DNA of 64,000 nt from Megaleporinus macrocephalus (lineage: Eukaryota; Chordata; Actinopteri; Characiformes; Anostomidae), in the NCBI GenBank assembly GCA_021613375.1, contig CM038703.1:22680194-22744193 (forward strand), written 5' to 3'. Positions 13,164-51,560 of this stretch are shown here, in pieces. The translations under genes were made by a program, and so were the position numbers. Position 1 is the first letter of the stretch, and each line of letters opens with the position of its first letter. The notes under the pieces were generated by a model that had not been told where the DNA came from, searched no databases, and worked only from the letters and a program-made list of their open reading frames with translations.

Positions 13164-14255
13164 CATGCCCTGTTAGCTTCCATTCCTTGCTAGCAATGCT
13201 ACCATTTTTGACCAAACTATTGATTTTAAGTTGTTTCAAGGCAGGAATTATTAGCATTTTATCATTTTTATCATTGTTAACTAGGGACGCTATGACACTG
13301 GAACAGAAAGCAGCCAGGATGTTTAATTGCTGCAGAAAAACATTTTCATTGATGCTTCACTTCTTAGGAAAGTTCGTTACTATGTGGTTTCGATACTTTT
13401 TTATATTGAATCTTTTCTTGGAATATTTCATCAAGCATAAGTTTATGCTTAATCTGAGTTAACTGTGAGTGAGTCTTTATGGTAATGTGTGGCAGATTTT
13501 GTACAGTATCACAGCAGTATTCCAACATCATCCACAAATTACACATCTTTTAGGTCCAGTAGAGCTACCGACATATAGAAAGTGCAAAGCATAAGCCATT
13601 CGTCCTTAAGTAGATATGTATGCTGTAAGTAGAGCGTATCCACACTGCTATACTGCTGTAAAATGTAATCATCACACAAACAGGAATGGTTAAGCTTGTC
13701 CAGTTCATTATATGTGGTAAGTGTAGTTGGCATTTATAACCTTTTAGTAGTCAAGTACTAGCTCTGGCTCTGGCTCTACAGCTCTGGCTCAACAGTGGCT
13801 GAAGATGATCAAGACCATCCAATACAGTTTTGACAGTAAATACCTCCCCGAAGTGCAATGGAAAAACAAACGAATATGGACAAACTTCCGAAGACAGTAA
13901 CTTCAGCGTTCCGTTATCGGTTCCCTGTTAAGTCGTCAAGGCAGTTGGCACATTGATTAAGTTTCTGTAATTGACCAGCGACCACCGCTGTGCTGCTTTT
14001 GATCCAGAAAGGCTTCAATCCTCTGAGAGCTGCCTGCTCGGAGGTCCATTTCACCATCCCAGTGGAGCACAAGACACCCTTCTCAGCATGTGGCGTGGCC
14101 TGCACTATCCTCTCCACCAAGCCTGAAGCCACTAAACCCTCACCTTCAGCATCTTAGCCCCATCCACACATCTTATAGGCTCCACCTTGTGTCTCGGCCC
14201 ACCTCTTCTGCCAGCTAGCTGGCTGTTGAGTACCCCAGTCACTGAACGTGTCCAT

Positions 14256-39281
<25,026 letters not shown>

Positions 39282-39426
39282 GTTTCTGTTTCTCCTGCCG
39301 CCGCCGCCGCCCGGGTTCGCACCCCTCTTTGTCAAATGGCTGAACGAGGCTTTGGGCGAAGGCATGGAGGAGACCGGGGTGGCATGAGGAGGCTTCTTCT
39401 TTCCCTCCCCCCTCCGCCCCTCTTCT

Positions 39427-39534
39427 TTACCGGTGCCTCTGCTTCGGCTTCACGCTCTCTGGCCGGGGCAGGGAAGCGCCGCTGTTTCTGTTCTCCACAG
39501 CTGAGAGCAGCGGCGGCTGCTTGGGGGCCATCAT
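39427..39534 (-). promoter_or_regulatory. upstream ORF in the tmem170b 5' leader (35 codons)
   Basis: Tandem ATG-ATG at 39534-39529 opens a 35-codon frame starting MMAPKQPPLLSAVE and ending in TAA at 39429-39427, about 145 nt before the main start. A second short frame (ATG 39385, 17 codons, stop about 39332) follows. If transcription begins upstream of 39.53 kb, both would precede the main ORF and could reduce its translation. That depends on the unknown start site. Confidence 0.4.
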
Positions 39535-40046
39535 GGCTACAGCAAGGCAGGCGAGCTCGGCGCGCGCGCGCACACAAACACGCGCGCACACACTGTCGCC
39601 CTACATCGCCTGCTTCTGTCCACATAACGCTTAAAGGCGCCGACCCCCTTAAAGGGAAGTGCGCGCGATGAACAGGCGCGTTAACCGCAGCTGCACTTTA
39701 TGAATGAAAACTGAAAATGAAGATGTGGCCAACATTAACTTGAATCACTCAGACTACCTCTCTCACAACTACCAGCCTCAGTATGGCCACACTGTACACA
39801 ATGGAAAGTCCAATCAAGTGAAAAAGGATATTATTGTAATCAGTTGTATGGTAACTGATTCCATGGCTTTTCTTGGGTTAACTCAGTTTGAGCAAGTTCA
39901 TCCAACTCTAACTTTTAAGTTGAGTCAAAATGTTCTCCATCTACTGTTTCAAGTTCTGCACTTCAGCTAAATAAACAGAATAGTTTTCTCCACTAACTGT
40001 GACTCCATCACACAGTGCCATCAGACATTTCTCCACCTTATCTTTC

Positions 40047-40122
40047 AGATATAGAAAGTTGTGGTATTGCTGGGATTCAAACTCATGAACCACTGGCACT
40101 GATATGAATGATTAGACCATTA
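40047..40122 (-). repeat. possible tRNA-derived SINE fragment
   Basis: In minus sense GAGTTTGAATCCCAGCAAT resembles a pol III B box and is shared with 40436-40560 (GAGTTTAAACCCCAGCAAT). No clear A box. Confidence 0.35.
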
Positions 40123-40288
40123 AAACACATATGACCATGCTGTTCAACAAACATTTTCAACATGCTTCTTGACAAATATTTCCAACAGTGGTTTTAACAT
40201 TTATGAACACAAAATTATGAACACAAAATTAAAGGGTTTCACACTTCCTGCATGGTGCGATATACTGAGTATGATATTCACGTATTAG

Positions 40289-40366
40289 AAGTCATTATCT
40301 TGAGTTACAGTCATTATTTGAGATACTAAGTCATTATTATGAGATGATGAGTCATTATTTTGAGAT
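40289..40366 (+). repeat. degenerate 20-21-bp tandem repeat, 4 copies
   Basis: AGTCATTAT-TTGAGATACTA type units repeated four times with variation. Confidence 0.8.
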
Positions 40367-40435
40367 TCTTTTTTATTTTCTAATGATTTCTTATTTTTAG
40401 GTGCTTTATGCTTTTGGAATGAAGAAAAATTCAGT

Positions 40436-40560
40436 GGCAAGAATGGGCTTCCATAACTGAGCCATGATCCTAAGACGAGGCTACGAGTTTAAACCCCAGC
40501 AATGCCTTGGGCCATTAAGTTAGTACATAAAAGATGAGAAAACGTCTGTTAAGACTGTGC
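40436..40560 (+). repeat. possible tRNA-derived SINE fragment
   Basis: AACTGAGCCATGATCCTAAG then ACGAGTTTAAACCCCAGCAA; the last block resembles a B box and pairs with the inverted copy at 40047-40122. Confidence 0.35.
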
Positions 40561-43500
40561 GGTGGAAGACTCCTATCTATTGGGAGCAAAGCAAAACTAA
40601 AAATGAAGAGAATATTTGGCTTGATTTGAGAAGCGGTGTAATCAGTTACACAATTTACACAATTTAAAGTTGAAGCGATCATTTTTAACAGCGCATGGAT
40701 GATCTCTAGCTTTCAAGTCATTAGACTAGCCGCAGAACATTTAACTTTAGCAAGATGTTTCTTTTCCTTTAAAATGCTGAAAATGTTAGCGAAGTTAGGG
40801 AAGTGTTCCAGTTGTACTGGGTGGAGGTTTGGTTGTTTTGGAGTAGCAGATGTGTTTATACTGTGTCTCTGACCACCTCCTAAAGTGTTTTGTGAAATTG
40901 CATTTGTATCTGCTTTAAACACATCTTGGGTGTGTTAAAATTTGCAAGTTGCTTCAGATTTATACTGATACACATGAAGTGATCAGGTGTAAACTGGGTC
41001 TTGGAATACATCTTAGTAAGGCACATGGGAAAATCCATTCTCAGTGTTTCTTGCCTTGACCGGTTGGCACTGAGATTAATAATTGATCATCACATTGATT
41101 TATCTGTCTACTCAGACTTTAGCAGAGCTTGGTAATACAGCATTAATGGCTACATGCAATGGATTCTAAAGTTAATATACAAGCATTGAGAAAAAGTTTG
41201 AAAAAGTTTTTTTTATTATAATAATAATATATATTTATAATATAGTATTGTTGAGTTAAGTATTTCAAAGGTATTCTACTAAAAATGTAGAAAGTCTTCT
41301 GATTACTTTTCACAACTTTTCAAAATGTACAGAAACTCAATTTCTGTATTTTGAATACTTATTTCCAACTCTGATTGTGATGTAATATTGTGTCAAACAA
41401 CTGCAGACGACTAGCTTCAGGGTTCTGTATTTGATAACACTAATTTTAATGTGATGTTGTTCTTTTGCTGTTCTTCAGTTGTTTAATAAGTTGTTTAATA
41501 AATCAGTCAGATTAATTATTAATATTAATGCACTCGCATGCCTGCCAATTCACATTGTACTGTTTCATTAATGTTTGATTATTTATTAAAAGACAAGATG
41601 AGTATTCTCCCTCAGCATTTAATACTGCACTGACCAGCTCCAGTGTTAGCCTCAGCTTTAGCTTAATCATTAGCTCAGATGGAAGGGTAGATACCATCGC
41701 TTAGACATAAAAACATTCATCTTAACTGCCAGTAGTTAAATCAATACCTGATTAATTCAACATTTTTGCTTTTAATTTTCCTTTTTGTTTATATATTTGT
41801 CTCTGCACTCAACCTCATCTCAGCCAGATCATGTTTTAAATAATAATGAATGTACTGCCATGTGTGCTTTAAAACTTGTGCTGCTGAGATTTTTCGTCTG
41901 TTAGTGCTAAAATGCTGAAAACATGACAGATGCAACAGCAACTGAAGCAGGCAGGACTTTCCTGGAATTTTGCAAATGATCAAATGGTCATTTAGGATCA
42001 TGATGTTTTTGTGGGGGTAGATTTACACTCCTTGAAGAAAACGTATAAGACTTTATTTTAATAGTGTTTACTGGAAATAGGCTAGTAGGCTATAAATAGC
42101 ATATACAAACATGCTTTATTAAATGGTCCATATCCTAGTTTTGGTATGTTCATGGCTTTATGTGCCAAAGTAATCATAATTAATTTGTTACATGGCCATT
42201 TTTTGACTTCTCTTTATTCTTTGTGCAGTTTTGTTATTGTTTTCTTACTTACTGTTATGTAAACGATCTCTGTTCTGATATGCTGCTCTGCATTGCATCT
42301 GATTTAGCGAGCAATCTGGGCTAAAGCATTGCTTATAACAGCATTGTGAACTGTTAACTGATAACGCATTAACTGTTGCAGGCTAAAATTAGTTGATATT
42401 ATTGTGTTGGTTTTTGTGACATTACAACAATAATGAATTCAGAGGGGCTTTTTTCTAGCCAGGTTTCTGATTTTGGAGCACATTGAGTGAATAGAATATT
42501 TTGAAACAATGTACACATTCTACATTCATTTTGGAAAATCCATATTTTCCCCAGAATAATAAAGCTGCAGAAATGATCAGAATCACTTTGTCCAGAAAAA
42601 AACAAGTTCTGGACTTTAAGTGAAGAGTTTTGGAGGTTTTAGTTTCAGACGCCTGGGGAGGTAAATGTAGTGAGTACTTTAGTTACTTATAAGCTCATTA
42701 TTTCCTAGGAAATGTGTCAGGCCTGTCATATTTGTCAAGCCTCAAGGAAACCCTAACAGAGTGAAGAACCACATAATAAATAAGACTGAGCTGCTGTGAA
42801 GCTGAAAACGGTTTTCAATGTTTCACGCTACTGCATTCACAGCTAGTATTATCACACTCCAGCAGTTTGCTTGGACACTCGGACTCTTTCTGGGAAACTC
42901 AGATATGGGTACTTTGCTCTTTCATAGCTTTTTCTCCATTCTTGCAGTCAAATGACTGTCTCCTGAGCTGTGAGACAGAGTGTTATGTGATTAAACACTC
43001 AGACTGTTCTGGAAAGTTCCTGCTGGATGATATATAGCCTAGTCTACCTTCCAGTCTGGCTCAGTTGGAGATACTGGTGTCATCTGTTAAATGTCTGGCT
43101 AAATGAGACTGAGATTTATTATCAAGCGCCACAACAAGAGGAAATGTGCAAATCCTACAAATTTTAATGGAAAGTCGAAAATGATACTTGAGCTTTGAGC
43201 ATTAGTATTATTAATTGGAAACAGAGGCTTAGTATGCTTGTCTATGAGTATAACACGTAAGCCTTGTGGGAAATGAACAGGGAGACTAGAAGCACCTTTT
43301 TCTGTAGTAAGACATTCAGTTGAATTGTATTGTATGTGTATTAATACCTTTTTTATTATTTTAGGCTTTTTTTATTGTTTTGTTGCGTAATTTTGGACCA
43401 TCTTTTAAACAATCTTTTAACACATGCTTGTGATGTTTTATTCCAACAGGAGCAATATGTATGTGTGCAAATAAAAGAAAAACTACTGACAGAATGTGTA

Positions 43501-46500
43501 GTTTTATTATATTTTCTCTAAATATAAAATGAGTACATGTTTTTTTACAGATAAAACCTGTCAAATTACATTATTTATAAATAAATCCATATGGAAAAAC
43601 TTTGTAACTCTACAGTCAGACTACTCCTGATCTAATTTGATTTATTAATAAAACATTTCAAGTGAATTTACTTTCTTGTAATTGCCATTTTATAACTGGA
43701 TTATTTTCTGTATATTGGACATAATCGTCCATGAAACATGGGTGATAATAAACTCATTTTAAAAATGTACAAGCTGAAAAACCTATGTTACTGCCTATGT
43801 TACTGTACAGCAGATTTAGAACGGCATTTTTTTAAAAACTAATGACTGTTGTAATTGTTTCTAGTGGATAAGAGCGCATTTCATATTACTATTAGGAAAT
43901 ATAAATATGTACAACTCATTAACTTATGTACAAAAGATGCAGCACCAATCATGTAATTAACTCTTTATTCAATAAATATTGGACTGATGCTGAGTAAACA
44001 CATGATGCCAGGAAACAGGCCTATGGCAACCTTGTTTCACAGTGGGAGTGATGCATCTTAATGTGAGCCCTAATGAAGGAACACAGGTTTTGTTCACAAT
44101 CTTCCAGAACTCTTTCATGCACAAAACAGCATAACACTGTCACATACTTCCATACAGTCAAACAGAGTCAGCATGTGATCGCTGCCATACCAAAACTTTT
44201 TCTACGTTTATCATTTGAAACAGCAGGTGCACTTTGTTAATAAACATAAATGGCAATCTTGCAATCTTCTAATCTTCTTGGTGGAATTAAAGCACTGGAA
44301 AGTTCAGGGGGCATTTTTTCTCCCTAGTAAATGTACAACATGAAATGCAATTTCAATTAATATTTTCTCACTCACTCACCCTCCAGACCACCATGAAGCT
44401 TTTTTGCATCTCACCTCAATAGCCCACACACCCTCATCTGACTCTAACCAGAATCATTCAATGCTAGATGTTGTTTCACCTCACGTAATAATGTGGCGTC
44501 ATTGTTTTTTATGAATTTAATTCTTATTCTTACTCTGATGGGAGTCTAACAGTAGTTATTAGATATCACTGCTTCATTTAAATACTGCTGTCACTGGTTA
44601 CCATCCATTAATCTAAATCCAATAAAAGCCTTCTTTTCTTTTTTCATTATTCATTATGGTATAAAATCTGATTTATTGCTACTGTTGTATTATTCTCTCC
44701 GGTGTCGACCAAAGGAAAATGGGTTCTCTTTTTTGGGTCTTGGTACTCTTGCTGGATTTTCTTTGCTGCCACTGTCACCCTTGGCCTGCTCCTTCTTTAT
44801 AAAAGCCAAAAAAAAATTAAAAAATTTAACTTGCATTCATTTTAAGTTATTTTAGTTTGTACATCAGTCGCATAGGTTCATTATTTGAGTGCATCACCTG
44901 AGGCTCTGAATCATCAGTGTCCTCCATTGTGTGCAGTATCACCTCTCAACCCTTGGCCTCTCATTCTCCAGTTTCTCCATTGTTTTCACCTCATTGTCCC
45001 TGATGTGTCAAAAAACCACAAAGCCACGCTATCACGTGGCAGGCCTGATGAATATGAACATGAAAAGGCGTCAGATCAGGTCAGGCCCATGCAGGCACCT
45101 GTTTTGAAACCCAGAGCTGGAGCAGAAGGGCATTGAGGTACACCATACATGTGGGGGGTGAGGCATTGACCTGAGGGTCCATTCATGAGCAGGGCCGAGT
45201 CATTCTTTATGTCTAGAGGGTGTGTGTAGGCCAGAGCGGGCAGATAAAAGAGCTTCCCAGAGTCCATGACGGCTTTGAAGCTCCACGGGCCTGTTTGTGT
45301 GCGGACTGATGTAGAAGGCCCATTTTAGTCAAAGGACACACAGCCTGATTGATCTCTCCCACATCATATCATTCTGTCAAGAATACAATGCTGGCACTTT
45401 CCTTTTGAAGATGATATTCCAACTAGAACTAAAACCAGCGACAAGGTAGATCAGTAACAACAGCAAGCTGAATTCAAATTTGCATGTAATTTTGATGAGA
45501 CAGATGAAATACTTTTAATTTAGGCCAAAAAAGAACTCATTACTGGCATCAAATATTCATTACTCATTTGATTTTGCCCATGGTAATTTGATCTAGTTGA
45601 AGCTGGGGTGTGTGTGGGCTTATCATAAAGCCCAACACAGTTATTTAAATATTACAAACACCTCCCTTCTTCCGATTCTGTGACCTTGGATTTAATGAAG
45701 CAGCCTAAATTTCAAACAAGGAAAAAACACTTTTTTACACAAACAAACTTTGTTCTGTGCGCATATGATTTAATGGCTTTGCAATGATTTTCAAAGGCGC
45801 CTTCCTTTTTAGCAAGGGTACAGTTTTAAATGGAAATTTCCATTCACTGGAAGTGAACAGCTTTATGGTGGGTCCTTTCTTTAACCACGAGGTGGTGCTG
45901 TGGGTTCACTGGCAGACACACACATACATATAGAACATCACAGAGTACTCCTAGAATTATGTTCATTAGGATATGAAAGACAGAAAAAAACATTAATTTT
46001 GAATATAATAAAAATACTAATAATTGGCTGACATTGGCTGAAAACGTTTGGGACCTAACCTTTCTAAATGTGTAAATGATCATGCTTTCGTTGTTAGTTT
46101 GCAGTTCATTTTGAAAAGAAAACAGCAGAAGACATCTACTCTTTAACATGAAGCTGGGTGCTGCAAAACCCACTCACACTGTGTCCAAAAGTATCTAAAC
46201 ATATTCTAATGAGACTTCTTGTTAAAGAATTCATAAGGAATTGACAAAAAATGGGATACTCTGAAGCAGCCCTGATCTAAGGAACAGTGAAACTGCTATA
46301 TGAAGTATAGCCTTTAGAATAAACAGGAATAGCGTTTGTGATCCAGAACTAATCATCCAACAGTAGTGCTTGATTTCTTGTGGCTGAATTCAGTCAAATA
46401 CTCACAGCCGTTCTAATTTCTGGTGAAAAATCCTCACAGTAGAGTAGAAGCTGTTACTGGAGTAATTGGGTACTGACACTCTTATTAATCCAACATGGAA

Positions 46501-46516
46501 ACATTGGATGAGCCAG

Positions 46517-46844
46517 TATTCCTTTCCATCCATCCTTACATTATCTTTGGCTTTATCCCGCTAGTTGAGGTCACAGGGGGCTGAAGCCAATCCCAGCGCA
46601 TGGCCAACATTCACTCACACACACACACACATCTACGTGCAATTTAGAATGACCGATCAACCTAACATGCATGTGTTTGGACTGTGGGAGGAAACCGGAA
46701 TACCCGGAGGAAATCCACTCAAGCACGGGGAGAACATGCACACTCCACACAGAAAGGCCCAGACCGGGAATCCAATCCGGATCATCTTGCTGTGAGGATA
46801 CAGTGCTAACCACTACACCACCATGCCGCCCTATTCCTTTCCAT
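46517..46844 (-). mobile_element. LINE/SINE-type retroelement fragment with 13-bp target duplication
   Basis: The direct repeat TATTCCTTTCCAT (46517-46529 and 46832-46844) flanks about 302 bp that begins with a CCATCC tail. It contains TTTGGACTGTGGGAGGAAAC, GGGGAGAACATGCACACTCC and GCTAACCACTACACCACCAT, the signature of a very common fish retroelement tail (probably L2-clade; from memory). The TGGATGG tail reads on the minus strand. Confidence 0.7.
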
Positions 46845-46889
46845 ATATTCCAAATTTTTGAGGCACTGTGAACACACACACACACACAC

Positions 46890-47114
46890 GTTTGTTTCTG
46901 TGAACTGTGGGGCTACTACATAGACTCCAATTTATTTTTTGGAGACATACAGAAATCTAATCAAAATCTACTCTAAGCTACATGTAGCCTAACCCTAACG
47001 TTAATCTTACAATATCATTACTGTTTAATAATTCACATTGTTATAATTGACCTACAATCCCTACAACATGAGTATATGACCAGGGTTTGATCCCCACAAT
47101 GTGGCATAAAGCTG

Positions 47115-47184
<70 letters not shown>

Positions 47185-47473
47185 ACACACACAAACAAAC
47201 ACAGAGTCTTGTTTCTGTGAACTGTGGGGCCATTACATAGACTTCTATTCATTTCCTGGAGGCATACCCAAACCTTAACCAGAACAACTACTAGCGTAAC
47301 GTTCACCTTAGCCTCACGCTCACCATATACTTCCATTCAAATGTAATGATCTACATTGTAGGGTTAAGCTTGTGGTCCCCACATGGACAAAATGTCCCCA
47401 CATCATAAACAAGTTTTGGTCTGTTGCATAAATCTTACCCAAGCACACATGACACAGACATACAGACACATGT

Positions 47474-47535
<62 letters not shown>

Positions 47536-47560
47536 GTTGTGTGGTTTAGTGTAAGTCACA
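46890..47560 (+). repeat. CA-associated repeat in two direct copies
   Basis: GTTTCTGTGAACTGTGGGGC followed by ACATAGACT and TGGAG-CATAC occurs at 46893 and 47210. Each copy is next to CA arrays (47117-47192 and 47476-47535). The second copy continues with GATCTACATTGTAGGGTTAA and TCCCCACATGGACAAAATGT. Recalled as a frequent fish dispersed repeat. Confidence 0.65.
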
Positions 47561-50500
47561 GGAGTCTTGAATGTTAATAGGGGAAATTCTAGCGTAACGT
47601 GAGATCCTTCTGTATGACTAATGGTTTTATCCTCACACTATCATAGTGTGGACAGTCATCAGAACATTCCCAGAAGGTTTTCTGTTGAGTGTGTGTTTTT
47701 GCTCTATTTAAAGCGTAACCTCTGTTCAGTGTGTAGCTAAATAGAAGGGAGTGTAATTTCTCTGGAAGTACACTTATATATACTCTAAACTTTTTTCTTT
47801 CTCTCTTTCTGGGCCCATGCAAATGCACATACAAACACGCATACAGCCATTGCCTTTGTAACAGGGTCTTGGAATGTGATGTGATGATGCAGTGTCTTTT
47901 AAGCATGACAGGTCTAAAGAAACACAATAAAACAAACACATAGAAACGTTGCTTATATAGCAGAAAATTTCCATATATTAAATTAAATTAACTATATACA
48001 AACTATATACAACGTATACATACATGTATTGTACAGTTCAACTATTGGTTCTTTCAACATCATATTTCTTTGCCACTGTCATGTCCACAACCATGAGCTG
48101 TTTGACTTCAGCATGAGTCAAATACATATTTCTCATCAAAACAATTCAGCCACAAGGCTAAATCCTCTTCTTCATGCTGGTCCAGTTTTTCATGTGTTAT
48201 TAACACGGTGAAGGGTTTAGTATCATCATTAGGGCCGATCAAGTCAAGAGTAATAGCAGGACACGTGGGGACTTCAAAGAGATTCAATCATTCTTTGGAC
48301 TGGCCAGGGTTGGCAATGAGGACAGGTACAAAAGATCACACGGAGCAGTTCAAACAGAGAAAAAGCTTCTCAGTGCAGCCACTGTGCTCCACACAACAGT
48401 TTCCCCAGGCGTCCATTGAAGTCCCTATTATAAGCATGTGGAGGTTATTGATGTGGCACATTAAAGGTTTAATGTGAGGGTTAATCAGTTGTAGGATCTT
48501 TTTAGCAGCACTATTTCCAGAGAGGAGCACCTGTGTGCTACCTGTCTGTACCTGCCCACCTGCTTTAAAGAAAATCTGCTCTGGCTTACCTTATTTCACC
48601 TTCCATGTGCTTCAGTATGTTTTGTTGCTTGACTTTACCCTCCAGAAATTAATCTATTAGATGCTAAAATTTAAAAAGTTAGTATGTTGTAATGAAAAGA
48701 TACATATATATATATATACAGTTTATACTTTAGACATGGTCTTTCTGTTTACTGCTAAAGGGGTAAACCTAATCTAATCCAGTTAACCCTTAGAAATTAT
48801 ACTTACCACTTTCATTCATTACATATTTTAAAATTCTAAATTAATGCCACACTTGTTTTCATTAGTAAAAAAGAAATTATTGTTGAGCATATGGAGAAGA
48901 AAAGCATGCTTTACATTTCTCCTATGTTTCTGTCATTGTTTGACATTGAAACAGATGGGAAAAGTCCAAACCTCAATACAGAATGTAGTTTGAATGTAAA
49001 TGTGTTTAATTACACAGCCGGCTGTATAATTAAGTATGTAATTATGTAAATATGCAATTACGTTTAAAGGTGATTAGTGGTTAAGCCAGTGAGCTACAAC
49101 AACACTGGAATCACTTTTCTCTTCTTTGGATCCTGTCCATAAACACAAATCACACCCCAGTTTACCCGTATGCTTAAACCTCCACATATAAACCCATCAA
49201 AAATCCAAAATGTTTGTGGCAATAATATTGACCTGTGAAAGTAGTATATTCATTAAGCCTTCAAACACTTCATACTATATCAATTATGCTGTGGTGGGAA
49301 AAGTCAAGAATGTCTTCACTGCCTATTTTTTCGTAGCAATGAGCTTCCAGAAATCTTTCAGCTAAAAAAACTGTATGCTGCATTTGATCAGCTTTACATA
49401 CATGTCTATGAAGGTGGTTCATCCGAAGTACTGCTTTACCAGTCTGTCTAAATGCTAATGACTGATCAGTTTGATTTATGCTTGATTCAATATGGCAGTT
49501 TGATGCTTTATACAATTGGTGTTTACATTCCTGTCCAGAAGGAATGTTGTCAGTTCTGCTTCCAGTTTATGCTCCGCTGGAAATCAAAATTAACATGGCT
49601 GCACACAGTCGATAGAAATCAAATACTACTTCTCTAATTTAAAATTATAATCACTTTAGATCCATCAGTAAAAACACAGACACAGCTGTTTGTTAACTCT
49701 AACATTGTCAATACATTTGCTGTTTTGAGAAGATAAATACATCATGGACATTAAAGTTATTACTCATAGCACTAATCTGGCTGCTTGTGGCTCTTTACCA
49801 CTTTTAGTTGGAACGTGTGAAGGTAAAAAAATATATATAATCCTGTGCTCCAACTTTCCACCTCCAAGCAAAATTAAACTAGATTAATTGATTATTAATA
49901 GCAGCCTTTAATATAGACACCTTCTGTTCCATGACATAAGGGTAAATTAATTTTATAACCATCAATTAGCCTTTCATAGGTATAGAAAATAAGTGTTATT
50001 AATTTTAATATTGGTTGCATAGGCAGTGCCGCAGAGTGTCCTGACACCAAATTAGATCTTTTTTGTCAAACAGGAAAAGTAGATAGTTTCCTCATTGTAT
50101 CTTTTTATGTTCTAAATGGCCATAAATGGGTTAAGGTGGGATTGTTTTGAGGACACATGACCAAAGCCCCTTTAAGCAGGACCCCCTATGCACACACCAA
50201 CAGAAACAGTCCTTCTATAATCTGCTCTGAGCACCTCAGAAACAGGTCCCTGTGATAATTCTTCCTCAATGTTGCTTAGCTTGAGCAAAGCCAGACTCTG
50301 TCTTGTTTCAGGATGAGTGCGTGTGACTCACTGGGGCTATTACCCTTTGACGGATTTGTGTTCCTGAGGCTACACATTTTTCAGTAAGGCTAACAAGATG
50401 AAAGCCGTACTTACGCTTATGACGAAGATGGGCGTACTTTGTTGAAACTGCTCTGTGACGAAATGGTCATGTTTCGTTTTGAGATGATTGCTAACAAGTT

Positions 50501-51418
50501 CAAATGTTAAATGTTTAAAAGAGAAACAAACAGCAGTTAAAGCCTCAAGACAACATCTGGCCTAAACCTGACAGAGTTCAATCCTGAGGATCAGTCTCAC
50601 TGTAAACAGTCACATTTGTTGCCATAAATCATACGCTGCCTATCTCCGTCTGGCATCAGGAGCAGAGTCAGTGACTTGCCCCTTAACAGGGTTCCTATCA
50701 TTCTCTGTCCAGTCAACTGTTCCCTGGGTACGCAGATACCATCAGCACTGTGATTACACAGCTGACTGAGATATATACACGCAGTTCACTTTCAGAAGAG
50801 AGAAGTTGGTTGAGTGTAGAAGGGTTCATGCATTTTTTTAAACAATTCCATGACTTTTCTATGACATCAAGACGATGAGTAAAGACTGTAGCAAATAACA
50901 AAAAAGCTTTGTACGTATTTATTAATGACAGATAAAAGGTTTGGTAGCACAGCTGTGAATTTAACACAATGAATCAAAAATAAAACTGTAAATGTCCATT
51001 AACAAAGTTGTATTCATCCCATATTTAAGAAAATGTGTGAGTTTTTTTTAGGTAGAAAACCAACACAAATCTCCACGAATGTTGGCAAAAAAGAAAGGCT
51101 GTGCTAGCGGAACTACAGCTAAGTGAAGTAGTGAACTTCACTACTGATGGCCTAATTAAACGTTTTTTAACGCTACATATACAGCTTTATGTACAAGCTG
51201 AAAGGTAAGATAGAAAATTGCAAAAATAAATGTTGTTTTCTTTATTTTTATAGCAACAAATAGTCAAATATATTGTTATGTGAGAAATTTAGCCTCATGC
51301 GTTGTTACTTGGGTCAAAATGTACAAAACACATGCACATTTGCCACCAAACAATAAATTAACTCTTAAAAAATAAAGACAAAACATATGTAAAGAGAGAA
51401 AACATGATGCTGCATATG

Positions 51419-51560
51419 ATTTACCACTCAAATAATACCTGTTCTTTGGTGGTCTTGTGGGGGTCATAACCCTGGAAGAAGAGGATGAAAGAGGATTAAC
51501 AAAGTATGCCGAGAAACAAACTACAGTCTGTAATTATAGAACTACTAATTGCTATATGTT
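51419..51560 (+). repeat. dispersed repeat family A, copy 3
   Basis: AATAATACCTGTTCTTTGGTGGTC, TTAACAAAGTATGCCGAGAA-ACA and ACTACAGTCTGTAATTATAG match copy 2 at 2850-3013 in order and orientation. Confidence 0.65.

Larger units (their letters stand above)
6136..14255 (-). other. tmem170b 3' UTR (5' part certain) and downstream DNA of unclear limit
   Basis: Sequence after the TGA must begin as 3' UTR. About 13.91-14.25 kb is more GC-rich than what follows. I find no AATAAA on this strand close to the stop; isolated ones occur near 9.16 and 7.56 kb and a pair at 6115-6135. TMEM170B has a long 3' UTR in mammals, so an 8-kb 3' UTR is possible, but the possible coding exon at 6560-6688 argues for another transcript there. 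Confidence 0.4.

Noticed and set aside
39282..39365. N-terminal 28-residue extension of tmem170b as the main start
   Set aside because: Poor initiation context, GC-repeat composition and no counterpart in the family; kept only as a possible isoform.
46985..47010. Telomere-like CCTAACCCTAAC stretch
   Set aside because: Only two short units inside a dispersed repeat; not an interstitial telomere array.
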